Part shown: positions 1 through 14,000 of the stretch, in pieces
How positions within the stretch are numbered: the first letter of the stretch is position 1
Layout of the letters: each line of letters starts with the position of its first letter
From: Phoronis australis
Taxonomy: Eukaryota; Phoronida; Phoronidae
Reading direction: 5' to 3'
Length of the DNA stretch: 32,329 bases
NCBI GenBank assembly: GCA_002633005.1
Contig: NMRA01000115.1
Span: 494,884-527,212 of the forward strand
Program-made: the position numbers and the translations under genes
The notes under the pieces: generated by a model
Told to the model about the DNA's origin: nothing
What the model saw: only the letters and a program-made list of their open reading frames with translations
Database searches by the model: none

Positions 1-299
1 AGGCCTAAGGTGGAAGAATCTGTAGGTGAGCTGGCGTCATCATACTGAATACGGGAACGACGTCGTAAGCGCCTGTCGGCCGAAATCGTGTTTACCAAAA
101 CAAACGTGGACATGTCGTGGTCATGGAAAATCCAGAAAGTGTAGCTTGACCGTCAGCATGCATGGAGACCTGGGCCCAGTTACATAAAAGTTAATAATGC
201 GTCGTATAGCAACAATGACGATTGTTGAACAATGCACCTGACGTCATGCAACCAAAAAATTAAACTTATTCAGCGGATAACGTTTGAAGCTTTATGCAA

Positions 300-886
300 C
301 TCAGCCCTGTTGTACCCCGGCAGTACGCGCCTCCCAGATGCAGTCCTCTCTCTCAGCAAGGTCGTCCTGTCAGCAATGTTTGATAGTGCGAACGTTAGCA
401 GGTAGGTTCATAAGAGAAAAATACTCGTTTTAAAGTCTGGGGGTCGTCGTTAAGGGTGTTGATCTGTCGCATGAGAGCAGTAGGACGTATGTCACCAAGG
501 CCATTGAAGTTCAGAATGTTACCGCCGAGCCTGGGATTTTTTAAAAAGTTTTAATGAGAGCGGTCTATAACGCGCCATACTTCTTAGTGAATGGTGGGTT
601 GACGAGAAAAGCCTTCTACAGCTGCGTTAACATCAAGGGCACTAACCTCATAATCGTACTTGGTTTGGTCCTGTAAAACCCCTTTGGTCCCAAACTGAGT
701 CTCGACCTTGGCGAACCAAACTTCGAGCGATTTTTGCAAAAATCCGGTAACTTGATTGACACCGCCGCGTGCACCTAAGTGGTTTACATAATACAATGCC
801 ATTACGAGTGTTTGAAGTGTTGAGACCAGGTCAGTCACAAGCTTTGTGTCACTAGATTGTCCGTCCTCCATTTTACCAGTATTCAT
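300..886 (-). pseudogene. Ty3/Gypsy-like retrotransposon gag fragment, decayed
   Basis: Minus-strand reading from an ATG at 886 gives a 100-residue open frame containing a W-F-A-K-V-E-T-Q-F block followed by T-K-Y-D-Y-E-V-S-A-L. This pattern is the one seen in capsid/gag proteins of Ty3/Gypsy-type retrotransposons of invertebrates. The frame stops at 584, but the same strand continues, interrupted by stops and a frameshift, with a G-L-G-D-I-R-P-T block near 510-530 and an L-P-A-N-V-R block near 380-400, in the order expected for such gag proteins. It is therefore a broken copy, not a gene. No protease, reverse transcriptase or LTR was recognised nearby. The family match is from memory of motif order, not from a search. 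Confidence 0.6.
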
Positions 887-3800
887 TGTTCGAGGTCATT
901 AATGCAGTGTTCAGAACATGGGCATACTGTATTAGGTCAGACGACAGAAACTCGATTAACTGAAAACGAGACAAATTACAGTGGCTTAACTAATCGCGAA
1001 ACTGATGCAGTAGGTGTGGCACTACAATATCGTCTGCTACATGTACGTGTGAATGACAAACCACCACCGAAGAATATGATTGAAATTACGCTTAGAGGAC
1101 GAGCTTGCTTGCAGCGAGGCCAATGTCCAAGTTTATGGTAAGATATTGAGCCTATAATAACCTTTTAGCGGACGCATGCCTGTAGACATGGTAGACTTCG
1201 CAGTGAGGGTCTGTGACACCACTTCCGGTTTTGTTACAGAATAAAAGTATCCAGCTCCAATTTTTGTCTGGATGAGCCCTGGGCGCTAAACATGTATATT
1301 TTTTACCTGGCCGAATGGGAATGCTCAAGTCAACTCCACAGTTTATGTGAACACTAGTATACCGGATTTAACTTGGTGGAGAAAAGACATTAGCCTGATT
1401 TTTACAGCTGCAGAAAAGATAGTTATTGACACATGTGTTGTGGAAACGATTTATGGGGATAATGTTGGTTTTAGAGCAAAAGGTTCACTTTGGATCTCGT
1501 TATTTATCGCAAAAAACAACTTTTGAAATCTACCTCATACCGTAATGAAATCGGTCTCACACTGCCTTAAGTCAAATTAGAGACGGATGATTTTAGGGCT
1601 TTGACAGATCTAACGGTTTGTTATTGACGAAGACCAGGCTTTACGAGCTGCCTTGTCACTGTGTATCATTTTATGCGCCAAACACGGCCTTGAGGACTAA
1701 GGAACTGCCACCTCTATTTAAACCCCGAAATCTCTTCTGATCACCAATTTTATAGGGGTAAATTGTCTAAATCAAAGTTCGTTTAATAGCCGCGTCAGCT
1801 TCGTGGACGAGAGTCATTTCAATGGCCGCAGCTTACCACACTTCCCATTTCTGAAAGAACACTTCAGGTGGGGTCGAAGCACAGAGGGGAATTATTGACG
1901 GTATGACATCCTTCTTCAGAACATGTTTAGCAGGTACCTACAAGATCTCTGCGAAATCCGACGTTAAGAAATCCTATACTCTTTGAGAGTACACGATCTC
2001 TGCATTCCACTATGCTATGACGCCGAGGTCTCACGAAAGGCAAACAACGTTCTACCTTTTACGAACCGATGTGCACGATGACGACTTCGATTTCAAACAT
2101 AGCCTGGGAATGATTCTGGCCGCGAAAGTCATTTCCGGCCGGGACTGATGGATGCATAAATAATAAAACCCCGGGGGACTTTAATTAACTGAGGCAACCA
2201 GAAAATCGCAATTTAATCAAAAGAGAACTAAAAACGGTTGCCTTCATAAAAAAGTTCATATTCCACCTCGTTAAATGCATATTTAGGGAACATTTCTGAA
2301 TTTATGAGCGCCAACTGGTGGTGAAATGTGGAACCACAATTCAAAACATGTAATACTGTTATCGCAGTTATAACCAGAAATGTATTTTTAAACTGACTAT
2401 GTTGTTATATTATTCGACTACACATTTACAAATATGTTTCAGGTCTAATTGGCAGGCACGTGTTTTTTCCAAGAAATCATTCACTACACGATTGTGATTA
2501 AGACTGACTACATTGGTTGCAGATCTTTCATACCTTCCTAATAATCTGGTTTGACGTCGATGTGACATGTATGTTACGTCGCAAATTGCAAACGTTTCTA
2601 ACTGAACAACCATCAGGTGAACCCAAAAGTTCAACGTCTTACCGGAAAATTAGATAGGAAGTTGTATTTGCAGTTTTGACTGTCCAAAAAAGAATATCTT
2701 CGAAATCTAAAATGATTTGATGCATTGTAATAATTCACTTTGTTTCAAACTAGGAAAATGCAGTTTTCTGAATAGCGAATTGATAACAGTGCCAACACAC
2801 TTTAAAAAGGGAAGTCGTCCCTACATTCCCGTCCTCTGTTTTCTCCGTCATTGCTTTTCAAACGATGCTCGCTCATCCTGATGATAGCTGTTTAGATGTT
2901 CCTCCATCCTAGTGTTACCTCGGCTTTGTGTCCCCCACACCAGAGATCTCCCAAGCCTGATGTTCCCCAATACAGGTTAATTCAAATTATGCGTGACATT
3001 TTTGGCATGCAGATGCACGGGTCCATGTGCGTCAAAACCGGCACTTTTTCAGAGAAAAACGCACCAATTCTCATGTGTCCTGTATAGCGATGCTCGAATT
3101 ACATGCAGGTAAAATTATTATTGTCACACATGACAGACATCTCGTTTCGCTTTTGACACGTTTTCCTGTTGAATGGGCTTTTATGAGTGATAGACTCATA
3201 ACTAGTCTTCATGAAACAAAAATGATCGCCACCACGAATTTTGTTTCCGAATATCGAATAAGCCCCATTTTGAATATTCCCTATTCCCTACTTGCACGGT
3301 GGTGATATTATCACGTTTAACTACAGGCACCTTTAATCAGCCGCTTGACGATATACTATAATAAAGAGAAAGGTACACAACTGCTATCCATGGTCGCCCA
3401 CCAGGCACTTACGGAATAACTCAAAACATGTCAATCTAGGAGTGTCATACATGTTATCTTCGACTGCAACACGCTCACTGGTTACATTTGTTAACATCAA
3501 CACCAATAATCAGCATACAGTAAGTGCCTCCAGATTTTCCTGATTCTACCGGCAATATTCACAGCTATAAGTGTTTTGGGTCGACCTGTTCCATCTACAG
3601 TGACTAATGCGCATGCTCATCAGGCCCCTTTTTCTCTATTGTAGTATTGTATTAAGCGGCTGTCAAGAGTGCATGTGGTTTAACCGTGCATTATAGACAA
3701 CAGAATCGCAACTGATCGCCTTTGTATGATTCTTTGTTGCTATCACCAGACAGAAGCTCATCTCCAACATTCATGTTGAAAACCGACGTGGCAACTGACG

Positions 3801-4963
3801 GAAAATTTCATACGCTCTCGTCATTTGTTTCTTTCCCAATCCATTTTACGATTACGATTTACTCACATTGTTAACATTTTAGTAATTTTATTAAACAACA
3901 CAGCATAATAAAGGCGAGTAGTTTGGTTGCTAGGCGCACACAAGACATTTTTTTCGGGCCACCCGGGACTCTGATTTTACCTTTAGGCCTAACCCCCTGC
4001 ACTACACAGTCACCGAGTCACTGACCTACAATTAATTGACATTTAAAATAATGTTCAGGTGTCACCAGATTAGGACGGCTACAAGGGCACTCTTACTACA
4101 CAGTTCGGGGAACGGTTCGCCAGATTAGGCGACTGACCCTGATATTTCGGCGCCAAATACAACTACCATTCGCTGGTGGTGATTTGGCGAGCAACCACAC
4201 AGGTACTGTGCGAATGAGTGCAAGACAAGCGAACAAAACGTCGTGGTGAACGATAACTGTAGTTGTAAAAATATTGGAGTAAAATGCGATTTCATATACG
4301 AAACTGTGATACAAAGGTACACCAACACAAACAGATGAAATATACCTTTGTCTAGACAGCTAGTTCTAATGCATTTTTCACTTTTTGTTTCCCCAGCCAC
4401 TGAGCCAGGTCGCCGACGGCACATCGAGCCGATTTGAGACATTAACAATCAGAGAGTGCGATCTTTTAATCGCAAAATCTTATATTAAAGTTGCGTCCAG
4501 GATCTCTTCTAATGGCATGAATCCATTACTTTGTCAGTTCAGCATCGCTTTGGTCGAGTTGTTGCTCAGTGGCACACAGCAAAACACTATATTCGCAAAC
4601 GTTTCGAGTAAAGTCACTTAAAGATGGCGTCAAATTGCACGTAGAGAATACAACTCCTTTCACGAATACACGTTTAATGAAACAGGCAGCCTGTTTTGCA
4701 CTTTCGGTATGTTACAGCACTGGTTCCTAAAGCAAGGCAATTACATTTGTTTTAATAACTTGTACACTTCTCTCTGCTACACAACACGCACGACCAGGAT
4801 TCATCAGTGCTGCATGTATCATTGAACGTTGTCATAATTCAGCTAATAATGTCAGATACAAATTATTGGGTTACTAAGAACAAACGTCGCAATATATTGA
4901 ACTTACGTAAAAATCTAAACTTTCATTTAGGTCTCGCTCGGTAGTATAACACACGTACATGTT
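887..4963. other. Intergenic stretch with no recognised gene
   Basis: About 4 kb downstream of the hexosaminidase gene. Open frames are short, overlap each other on both strands and lack recognisable domains or splice-compatible partners. No tandem array or inverted-repeat element was seen. The 3' untranslated region of the hexosaminidase gene should occupy its right-hand end. Confidence 0.5.
4751..4756 (-). terminator. Possible poly(A) signal (ATTAAA) of the hexosaminidase gene
   Basis: ATTAAA on the minus strand about 210 bases beyond the TAG stop at 4964. It is the common variant hexamer. No AATAAA was seen between it and the stop. An AATATA lies closer (about 4893-4898). Only transcript data could decide. 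Confidence 0.25.
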
Positions 4964-5090
4964 CTAAATTAGTTGGACAACTGCAACCACCGTAAAGACC
5001 GCGAAGGACGTGGCGACTGTCGTTTGAGCAGACGACACTTTGTTTTGGGTCACGTGCGTTGTCCTGCTGCCTCGGCTGCCATCTGCAGAC
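4964..5090 (-). CDS. Hexosaminidase last coding exon H: end of CHB_HEX_C and hydrophobic tail
   Basis: 127 nt from the acceptor TTTTCAG before 5090 to the TAG at 4964. It joins in phase to give K-S-A-D-G-S-R-G-S-R, the S-x-D-G-x-R-x-S-R end of the CHB_HEX_C domain. It then runs through a Ser/Thr-rich stretch (T-H-V-T-Q-N-K-V-S-S-A-Q-T-T) into a hydrophobic C-terminus F-A-V-F-T-V-V-A-V-V-Q-L-I with no charged residues after it. Small residues S838-S839-A840 followed by a spacer and hydrophobic end resemble a GPI-anchor signal. A short transmembrane anchor is the alternative. Confidence 0.9.
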
Positions 5091-8000
5091 CTGAAAATAA
5101 AATGTAGACTTTGTGCTTGATTCTGACAACGCGCACAGCTCAATTCAGTAAATGTATAACCTATCAAATCGTCTAAACTTGCCTAGACTACATAAAACAG
5201 ATTCTTCCCCGTCTCTCGAGGCTGTGAAACTCAGATTGGCTATTGCCAAGCCTCTCTTGTAAGTTAGCACTGTCGATTCGCGTACAGTAGAATATATACT
5301 GAACAAAGTCGGCTCAATGGCCGAAAAAAACAAAGCACATCGGATTGAGGTTTCCAGCCAAAGTTAACAGAAATCAAAGAGGATAGCCCTCGGCTTTTTC
5401 AACTTGCCAACCCAAAACCCGTTTATTTCCAATTTCTTGGAGATGACCACAGAAACGTATTTTGTACAACAAAATTACAGCCGTTAATCGCGGTAATTTG
5501 ACTGTTGTTGCTATTATCGAATATCACATTTATGCACGCATAGTACATAGTTAAGGAACCTCGATGCCTCGATTTTGTGGCCAATTATCGGCTCCATTCC
5601 CTTCTAAAACCACCCGCAATTACCTTCATCAGGCACAAAAATTCCCCTCCAATGTCCAAAACTTCCCTCAAGCTTAAAATCACTCTTAACTCACGCAGTT
5701 TCTCAAATTGGTGGCGACGTGGAGATGGATTTTCCCCTCTTCCGAAAAAATCCCTTCAGTTGAGCAAGCATCCTGTAGACCCAAGTGCGAAACGTAGAAG
5801 CTCAATTCGTTCGACACTTTTCAATACTGATATTGTCGCTACAGAAGAACATCCAGCACAAAAACCACTGTATAGCACTTACTTCGTCCTAAGCATCACC
5901 CTTCCAGTAACGTTGACGCCTTGCCTGTACGGAAACCAAGTATTGCCTTTATTTGTGCTATACTCCAAGGGTAGTCCAGGCATCTCAGAGTTCATGTGCA
6001 GAACGTTGTTCTCATCGATTCTGTTAGGCAAATAAAAGACAAAATGTAAATGTATACATGTATATATTATATTAATATATAAATAAATAACTATAACTAA
6101 ATAACTATTAATTACATTTTGTCGATGTGAGCCATCCTGTCGACTATGAAAAGTTTCTCGGGACCTCGTCAGTCTCCCACATGTTAAGAACGAAGAGCAC
6201 CAGAATGAGTTTTTTTGGAGTACGAAGTTCTTAGAAGCTGGTAACTTTAGGAGCCCCCGCCTGGTCATCACAACTTTCACCTCTCACGCTCACCACATTT
6301 TTTCTCCTCCGAAGACAACTATTTAGCGCAATGAAGGGTCACCTCTGTGGTCATACAACATGTCTTCGTCGGGCGCAGACATGTATCTCATCGTGGTAAC
6401 ATCGATTAGATGCTACAACTTTTTGACATTTTTATCAACATTTAATTTATTTATTCATTTGTTTCTATGGTTTATGACACTTGCACCACATGTCAAATAA
6501 TAGTATTCCACACGCACATCCACGTGTCTGGTTTATTTATTCTCTGGAATTCAACCGTGACGAGTTTTCATTTCCCAATGTAAATTGACAATGTCTCTAC
6601 TCGTTTGATTTCTTCGGTTTCACTGTTTCAACTGCTTAAAACATGTGGATTGGTTTGAAATCCATAAGTCTTCACTGCTGATGTCTTAGCCGGTTGATCC
6701 ACGACTACACGCAGTGGCTGTACGCTATCCGTCTGGGCCAGCAATGTGAATGCAAGGCACTTGCGTCAAAAAAATCGTGGTTTATGGGACAGAAACAGCA
6801 CTTTTACTTACCACGTACATGTACATGTAGATTCATAACTTAACATTCAACCTTCTTCGAGCAATCATTTCGATGGCGCTCATTTTCATTACTAGCATAC
6901 ACACGTAAGGTCCCAAACTTACTTGCGAAACACGGGCCCGTTTTCTTTGCACGATTTTGCATGGTCTCCATAGATTTCGATGTTCACATAAGAAACATTT
7001 CATGAACACAATCTTTGTATCTAAATGACGATGGCCTGAATAGCTATCAAATGGACGGACAGATTTTTAATGATCCAGAGCCTGGCGAAAAATTTATAGT
7101 TTAATCATACCTGTTTAGCATGAGATTTGCGATTGTTCTTTGTTGGAAAGTTTCAATTTATTGAAAAAAGAATTACTGTACACTGTAAGAGTATTATGAA
7201 GCATGGAGTGTTCTGAGTGAGGTTTAATTTTTCGGATTATCTGCAATGATTACTGATTGCTTTATATACGTTTTTATGGCATAATGACATACAGGTATGT
7301 TTGAAACAGGACACATTTACAGGGTGAGAGGTACATCTGCCCAGCGTGAAGTGACACACTTTGCTCAACTGTTTTCGCAGCGCGCGCTACGACGTCACAG
7401 TTGAATTGTACAGGTTTGCGCAACGTTGGCAAAAGTTTGGGATCTGTTTCGTGGAGATCACCTTGAAATACCTGGATGTACATGTATACGACAACATCCG
7501 GTACCAACAAGTTGTTGCATAAGCTAACAAATGTGGAAAAAGTATATGAACTTGGTAGATTCGGAAGCGCTGCTCAAAGAATCTCAGTGATATGTATTTC
7601 TGTAAGTGAAACAGCCGTTCTGGGTGGATTTGTAGGCCTTAAAAGGGCGGTTGTGAAAACGTTGATTCTTGTTAACAACATTAATTCTTTAACAGCCGAT
7701 AGATTTTTTCAATACTTGTCCAGTCGCACAAGAAAATTAATGTGCAAAACACTTCCAGAGCTCCTTGTGGTAAAGATGATCGGGGGAATCCCTTCAGCGA
7801 CTTGGATGTGGAAAGCGATTCGGAGGAGTTGGATGAAGATATTGACATGGGCTGAATATACGTAGGCCTAGAATAAGAGGTTTCCTGACTATGACATTCT
7901 TTACTCAAAACTGTGTTTTTAAATTTTATGTTAATAATTGCATAGTTCGCCAACCTTTGTTCATTTTTATAAATAATAAATGCTTCACAAAATTGATTTT

Positions 8001-11000
8001 GTGACTAAAAGTTGACGCTGAGTGGGCATAATTTTCCGAATAAACGCCCTTGGGCGTTTCATCGGGTGGGTTTATCTACGGAAAATCCCGGTATGATAAA
8101 AAAGTTTTATTTTATTCAGTTGTCCCGCTTAGCGTTACATAGTTCGTTTCAACGTGTTCCTTACACAATTGCCTGGCTTGGAAAGAACCGAGAGTTCTTC
8201 ATGTTTAGCAACCCAATTTTTGGTTCGTGTTTTTGGGTGTGTTTTAATACTCCAAGTGCTACTCACCTGCCACCTGGAGGAGGAACGCGATATCGTACTG
8301 CCATTTTGTCCAGTCTTGCCATTTCCTTGTGACCAAGTGCGTTTGCAAAGCGCTCCCAGTCTTTCCGCTGAAGGACGTCTCTGTGCTTTCCACTGTCCAT
8401 CGACTCCCAATCGGCTTTATGCCACGCCCGCTCTGCCTGTGCCAATATTCGGGGAATCGCCATGTACTCTAACTGTTCTCGTGTTCTAACGGTTTCGGAG
8501 AAGACGCATCCTTGCATGCCTGTGGATAATAATGGTTTATGTCTCAGCTCCTGTACGGAAATTGTTAGTCGTCGCATGAAATAGTGACCAAGAACTGGGT
8601 GTGTTCTATAAGGCTGTCAAGCCCCCCCTGCCCTCCAACCCCAGCTAAATGCAAATTTTAATACTGAGCATGAGTATTACCGAATTGGTTACATGACTAT
8701 GTATAATGCAGATCGGTTTGGCATTTCTAGACAATGATAGTTGTAAGAATAGCAAAAGTCCGTCACGAATTGTTACACGACCCCATTGGTTTTATTAGAA
8801 CCATAAATATAGGCTACTGCTAAATGTGACCTATAGTCAGATTCACCACGTTTGGATTTTAACTTTCGTTGGATTTTTGTACGTAGCATCAAAATACAAT
8901 TTTGGATACATTTTAGAACAAGCAATGAAAAAACAATATTTTCCTTAGCCTCAAGTCCGATATGGCCGCCATATTGGATTTTACAACGTGTCCGCCGTAA
9001 CAAGTCTCTTTTACAATACCTCTGCTTCCAAATTAATGAGATGTTAACTACCATTTCCAGGGCCATGGAATCCAATGATATCACAATGAATAATCTAGAC
9101 CCAAACAGAAACGTAATTGGGTGAATTTTTCTCCTTTTTGGAGTTTTTGCAATTGACCTGGCATGAACGTTCCACTAAGTTTATTTTCTTTACGAATCCA
9201 CATACTCTTCATGACAGAAATGTGCTTAATCCTTAAAAGGCAATCAAGGAGTCTTTATATATCTTAATCATCATCGTCATCACCGGCTTCATACATGTGC
9301 TTGTTCTACATGTATTTGCCGTCATCCTTCTCAGAGACGCACTGTCACACTGACAAATGTCTACACATTATAAGGTCTTTGTTATATTCCATTTGTCCTT
9401 TACACATATGTAGATACGCTTCATTGTGACAAGACAGACTCGAAAATAAATCAAGCGTGCATTATTTATCAACCTAACTTAAACACAAAACGGCTCTTTT
9501 GAGGACCATAAAATCAAACTGGCAATGGCATTTTTAGAGGAATATGTTTTAAACATCACCAGGCACAAGTGTTCTCGAAAAAAATGCCCGTGGAAGTTTT
9601 CCGCTTATGAACGTTTTTTTCGGAAATCCCCAGGCTATCACACAAATTGTCAATCACTTCTTCTCCAGTGCATAGCAAGATCAACACACTGTTGACCTAA
9701 CAGGCTCTCATGTGGTTTTCCTCTCCCGAGCCACTGATTTAGGTCATAACAAATGATGACCTCATGGTGAAAATCACGTCTACTTTCATAGCCTCAGGTA
9801 TCATGGAGATAGATTGAATATGGAGAGCGTAAGAAGCAAAAAGATCAAAGGCTTTGTTCGACTTCAATGCGTTCATTGGTGGTCCTGTCTTATAATCAAA
9901 GCAACATAGCTGTACATCTACATGGAGACAGATAAAGGTGCCTTCAGTTCTGTGCAGATGCTTTCAACAGAGGCAGAAGTGTCCGAATCTATATTTGCCA
10001 TTCTAGCTATTTTCATCTTTACAGCCTTCCACCAAATACACCTACACCAAGATCACCTCTGGACTATGATGGCGTCTCTTCTGCTAGCATACGGCAGAAA
10101 GTAACAAGCTATCATCTACATGTAGTTCACAGGCAAGAGTCCATATACAATCCAGAGTGTGGGCATAGGAAAGCATTGCTCTGCATGATTCTCAGGTGGG
10201 TCTCCTGCAGAATGGCTTCCACAAGGAGTCCGGTGACTCAACCAAGACTGATGCCTTTTACCTCCAAAGCTGTTCAGTGGTTAGCTGCCAATGCAAAGGA
10301 ACCTCTACTTTTGCAGAATAGAGAACTATTCATACACCGGTCTTTGTCACTGCTACAATGCTTCTCATAATGATGAGAACACGCATGGCAACTATGACAA
10401 TGATGATGATGAGTGGAATGTTAGTGGCAGTGGTGCTGGCGAAAAGTAAAGACACTTTGATTGACCTAAATATTAAACACGTTTCTATCATGAGGAGCAT
10501 ATGGGTTCTTAATGGGCATTAACTTAGTGAAAAGTCTGGTCACCTGTAAGATATTTAATAAAGATGGAAGATTTAGTTGCTAAAGTTTTGTGTTTGTGTG
10601 TACTTTATTTGTGAAGCTACCATTGAACTCGTTGACCCTGAATTTGGCAGTTTAGCGATCGAAGATCTAGGCTCCTCAGAGGCTGCGATATTGACAAAAA
10701 AAAACTTTTTTTACGACAGCCATGTTATAACATTAAAGATGGCGGCTATAAGGACTTGGCCCAAATGGAACTATCATCTGTCTGATTGCTTATAGGTGAT
10801 TTATAGAAAAAATTTGTTATTGCCTCGGAAATTGCGGCGGTGGGTTGAATAGAATTTTGTTTGCAGTGTTAATTACGTTCTCACAACCTCATCCCTACGT
10901 AAGAAGACATTAATTTCCTCCCTGTGTACTGGACGTGGCAAGCAAGAAACGGTCTTGTTCTCCATCCCTCACGTCACTTTCCTTAATTGAAGGTAGTCCA

Positions 11001-14000
11001 TGCTTTAGCTGGGCTGTACTCATTGACGCAAGAATTTGCAAGCAAAGTGTAACCAAGTGCTTCGCTGGCCGTACATAGCGATATCTTGCGAAGTCTTGGT
11101 TGATCTTGCGTTTTACAACTGTATTGGTTCTACGGAACACAGGCTAGCGTTCACATCTATAACAAGTCTACCAAAAAGATTGCAATCAATAACTTGTCAA
11201 ATGTTAGACAAACACACACACACACACACACCGATGATGTTTTCAGGCTTAGTTAGAGCGGGACATGCGTCGCTTTGTTTGCAAAATGCGTCTTTTTCAA
11301 TCCTCTCTCCAGAGCGTTTGGTTTGGATGTTTTCATACAGTCGGTCTGGGAAGAATTTAAACATCTTCTGTGTATCGGAGAAACGTGTCGCCCAGTAGTA
11401 GCCTCTCTCTTCTGGATCAGGTTCATAGGGATGATCCATATACAGATGGGTAGCTGGAGTCATGACAACCTGAAAGAAGCACATGCTAGACAAATGAGAG
11501 CCTACACTTATGGAGAGCATTATAACCGTGAAAAATTGTTGGCACTTCCAATCTTTATGTTGTTAAAATGGGTTCTTTCGTAATCTCACCTTGAAACCCG
11601 CGTTAGCCAGCAGATAGGCTCTGTTCCCGGCACCCCACTCCCAAACGTTTTGCCACGCGTTCGCATACACGTCTCTTGTGGGGAAGTGGGCCTTGTCGTA
11701 CACCGTTTTACCATCCAGCAAGCCATCTTCCCAACCGGCCATTACTAGACTTGGTGGTAGTGTCTTTGCTACGGTCTCCGCAAAATATTCGCCCAAGTTT
11801 GTGATGCCCTGGCTTCGCAACCAGTTACAAGCGCTTGAGTTCTTCCACGCACCAGCGGACGGCTCATCACCACCAAAATGATAGGCCCACAAGGGTGCGC
11901 CACTGTCGTTGTACATTTCTTCAACTTCCTTCACTACTTTCTTGATGAACTCATATGTTGAATTCAAGCAAGGGTTTATGGAATTGTCAGTGTACATTTG
12001 GACAGACAAATACGATGATGTGTCATGTATGTCAGACAACAAATACTGCTCAGCTGCAGTTATATTTATGTCTTTGAGTTTATTGTACCGCGCCAACATA
12101 GCGGCTATAGCAGCATGTGCGTGACCCGGACTGTCAAATTCAGGAATCACTTCGATAAATCGATCCTTGGCGTACTTAAGTATTTCAACAAAGTCTTGAC
12201 GCGTATAAAAACCCGAACCGGGAGGCGTCGGAAGTGGTCCAGATCCGAGCTGAGGAATAGTGCAAGTAGTCTCGTTCAGGTCGTGACAACGCTTTCCTCC
12301 GATCTGAAAAGAACCACTTAAATTCAAGGACTGGAAATTTACACAGCAATACAAGCAGGGTAATGGATTCACTCCCTCAGGGCACAACCACCTAAAAATT
12401 CATTCAATCGTTAACAATGGTCGTTATGTCAATGGTTCTTATATTTGTCTGCCAACTGCTGACAACGGACATTGCCAACACAACAGAATTCTCAAGAAAC
12501 CTGCAAAAAGCGCAAGTCCTCTCTAGACTAGTACCAACATGTAGCAGAGATTAGACGGCTCCGATCTACTCTGCCTCATAGTGGATCATAGAAATGACAT
12601 CTGATAATTTATCAAGGAAGGCTGGCCCTCCCAACGAGGGTTCAGACTGGCCTCCTACCCCTTATCGCAATAATTGTCTTTTGTCTAAAGTCCACGTCGA
12701 GGTGCACTGAATTGTGGCAACAATTTATAATCTCACAACCTGCGTATAATGGGCTGGTGTTCCTTCGTAAATGCGCAGCAAAAATGCGACACCCATCAAT
12801 TTCACTCGCTTAACTTCCCAAATAAGGATGTCAACACAGTCTTGGGCTCGGCTGCATTTTCGGCTTGCAAAAAGCCGACCGCGCGTTTGAAGCTGAAACA
12901 AAGCTAAGAAACAGCAAAGCTGCGACCGTGACAGCTTTTACAAATACCTGTACCCATGTTGTATTTTGAGTTGCCTGGGTGTACACCTGTAACTGGCAGA
13001 CTTGCGGCAGAAATGAATTCAGGTTGATTTTACTAACAGTAGAAACAATTAAAACGATTAAGATCCAAGACAATTACAATTAAGCTTTTTATTGGCCCTC
13101 GACACAGCCAGGGCAGGCCACGCCTCCCCGTTCATTGCAAAAAGACATCCTCGCGTAGAAACTCGACCTCCATTGAATACTTCTGGCAACTCCAGGAGGC
13201 ATTTTCCCGCTATACCAGCTCTTCTTGTCCACCTTTCCTGACTTGGTCGCCCCAATTCGATCCTTAACCTGGTGTGCGTATCAACAATCCACATCCCGAA
13301 ACTATGTACAATACTTTTTCTCACCTCGGTGAGCTCAGGTAAGCCCGGAATCTCCAACCTCCAGCCCTCGTCATCGGCGAGCCGGAGATGAAACCTGTTC
13401 ATCTTGTACTGCGACATGATGTCAAGAAACCCCAACACCGTCTCCTTAGGATGGAAGTTCCTAGCCGTGTCCAACATGAAGCCGCGGAATGCATACCGCG
13501 GTCCGTCTTTGATTGTCACTACAGGAACCTAAACGAGTGAACACGTGTAAGTACACACTTAGTCAATGTTAATCGGTTAACTGAACGGCTTAAACTTCGA
13601 CCATTCCAATTGATTGAAAAATAACATGCGGACAGTCTGATATGTTATTGATAAATACATTGCTGTAGCTTAGGGGCTGTTAAAACAACAACCGTAAGTT
13701 CGTGTTTTACGACATACTCAAGACATGACAAAGGGTCAAATAAAATAACGAAACTTTCCAATGTAGGGATTTGGATATGACGTCACAAAAGATGGCGGAT
13801 GCATTCGAAATGGTCTAAGACGACAAAACCTTGGAAAACTGTCGAACGTTAAAGGGGAGCAAGTTGTGACAGTAATCAACTTAGCATATCAATGTCGAAA
13901 CCTGATAAGAAATCTTCCCAGCCTGGGTTTACAGAGTCATTTAGACAATCTCTAGGTGTGGCTGATCCAGGTTAGGAAGATATGTCTACTGGTACCTAAC

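Noticed and set aside
5577-6035. 152-codon plus-strand open frame
   Set aside because: It covers hexosaminidase exon G on the opposite strand, which has clear homology and splice sites; the plus frame has no recognisable domain.
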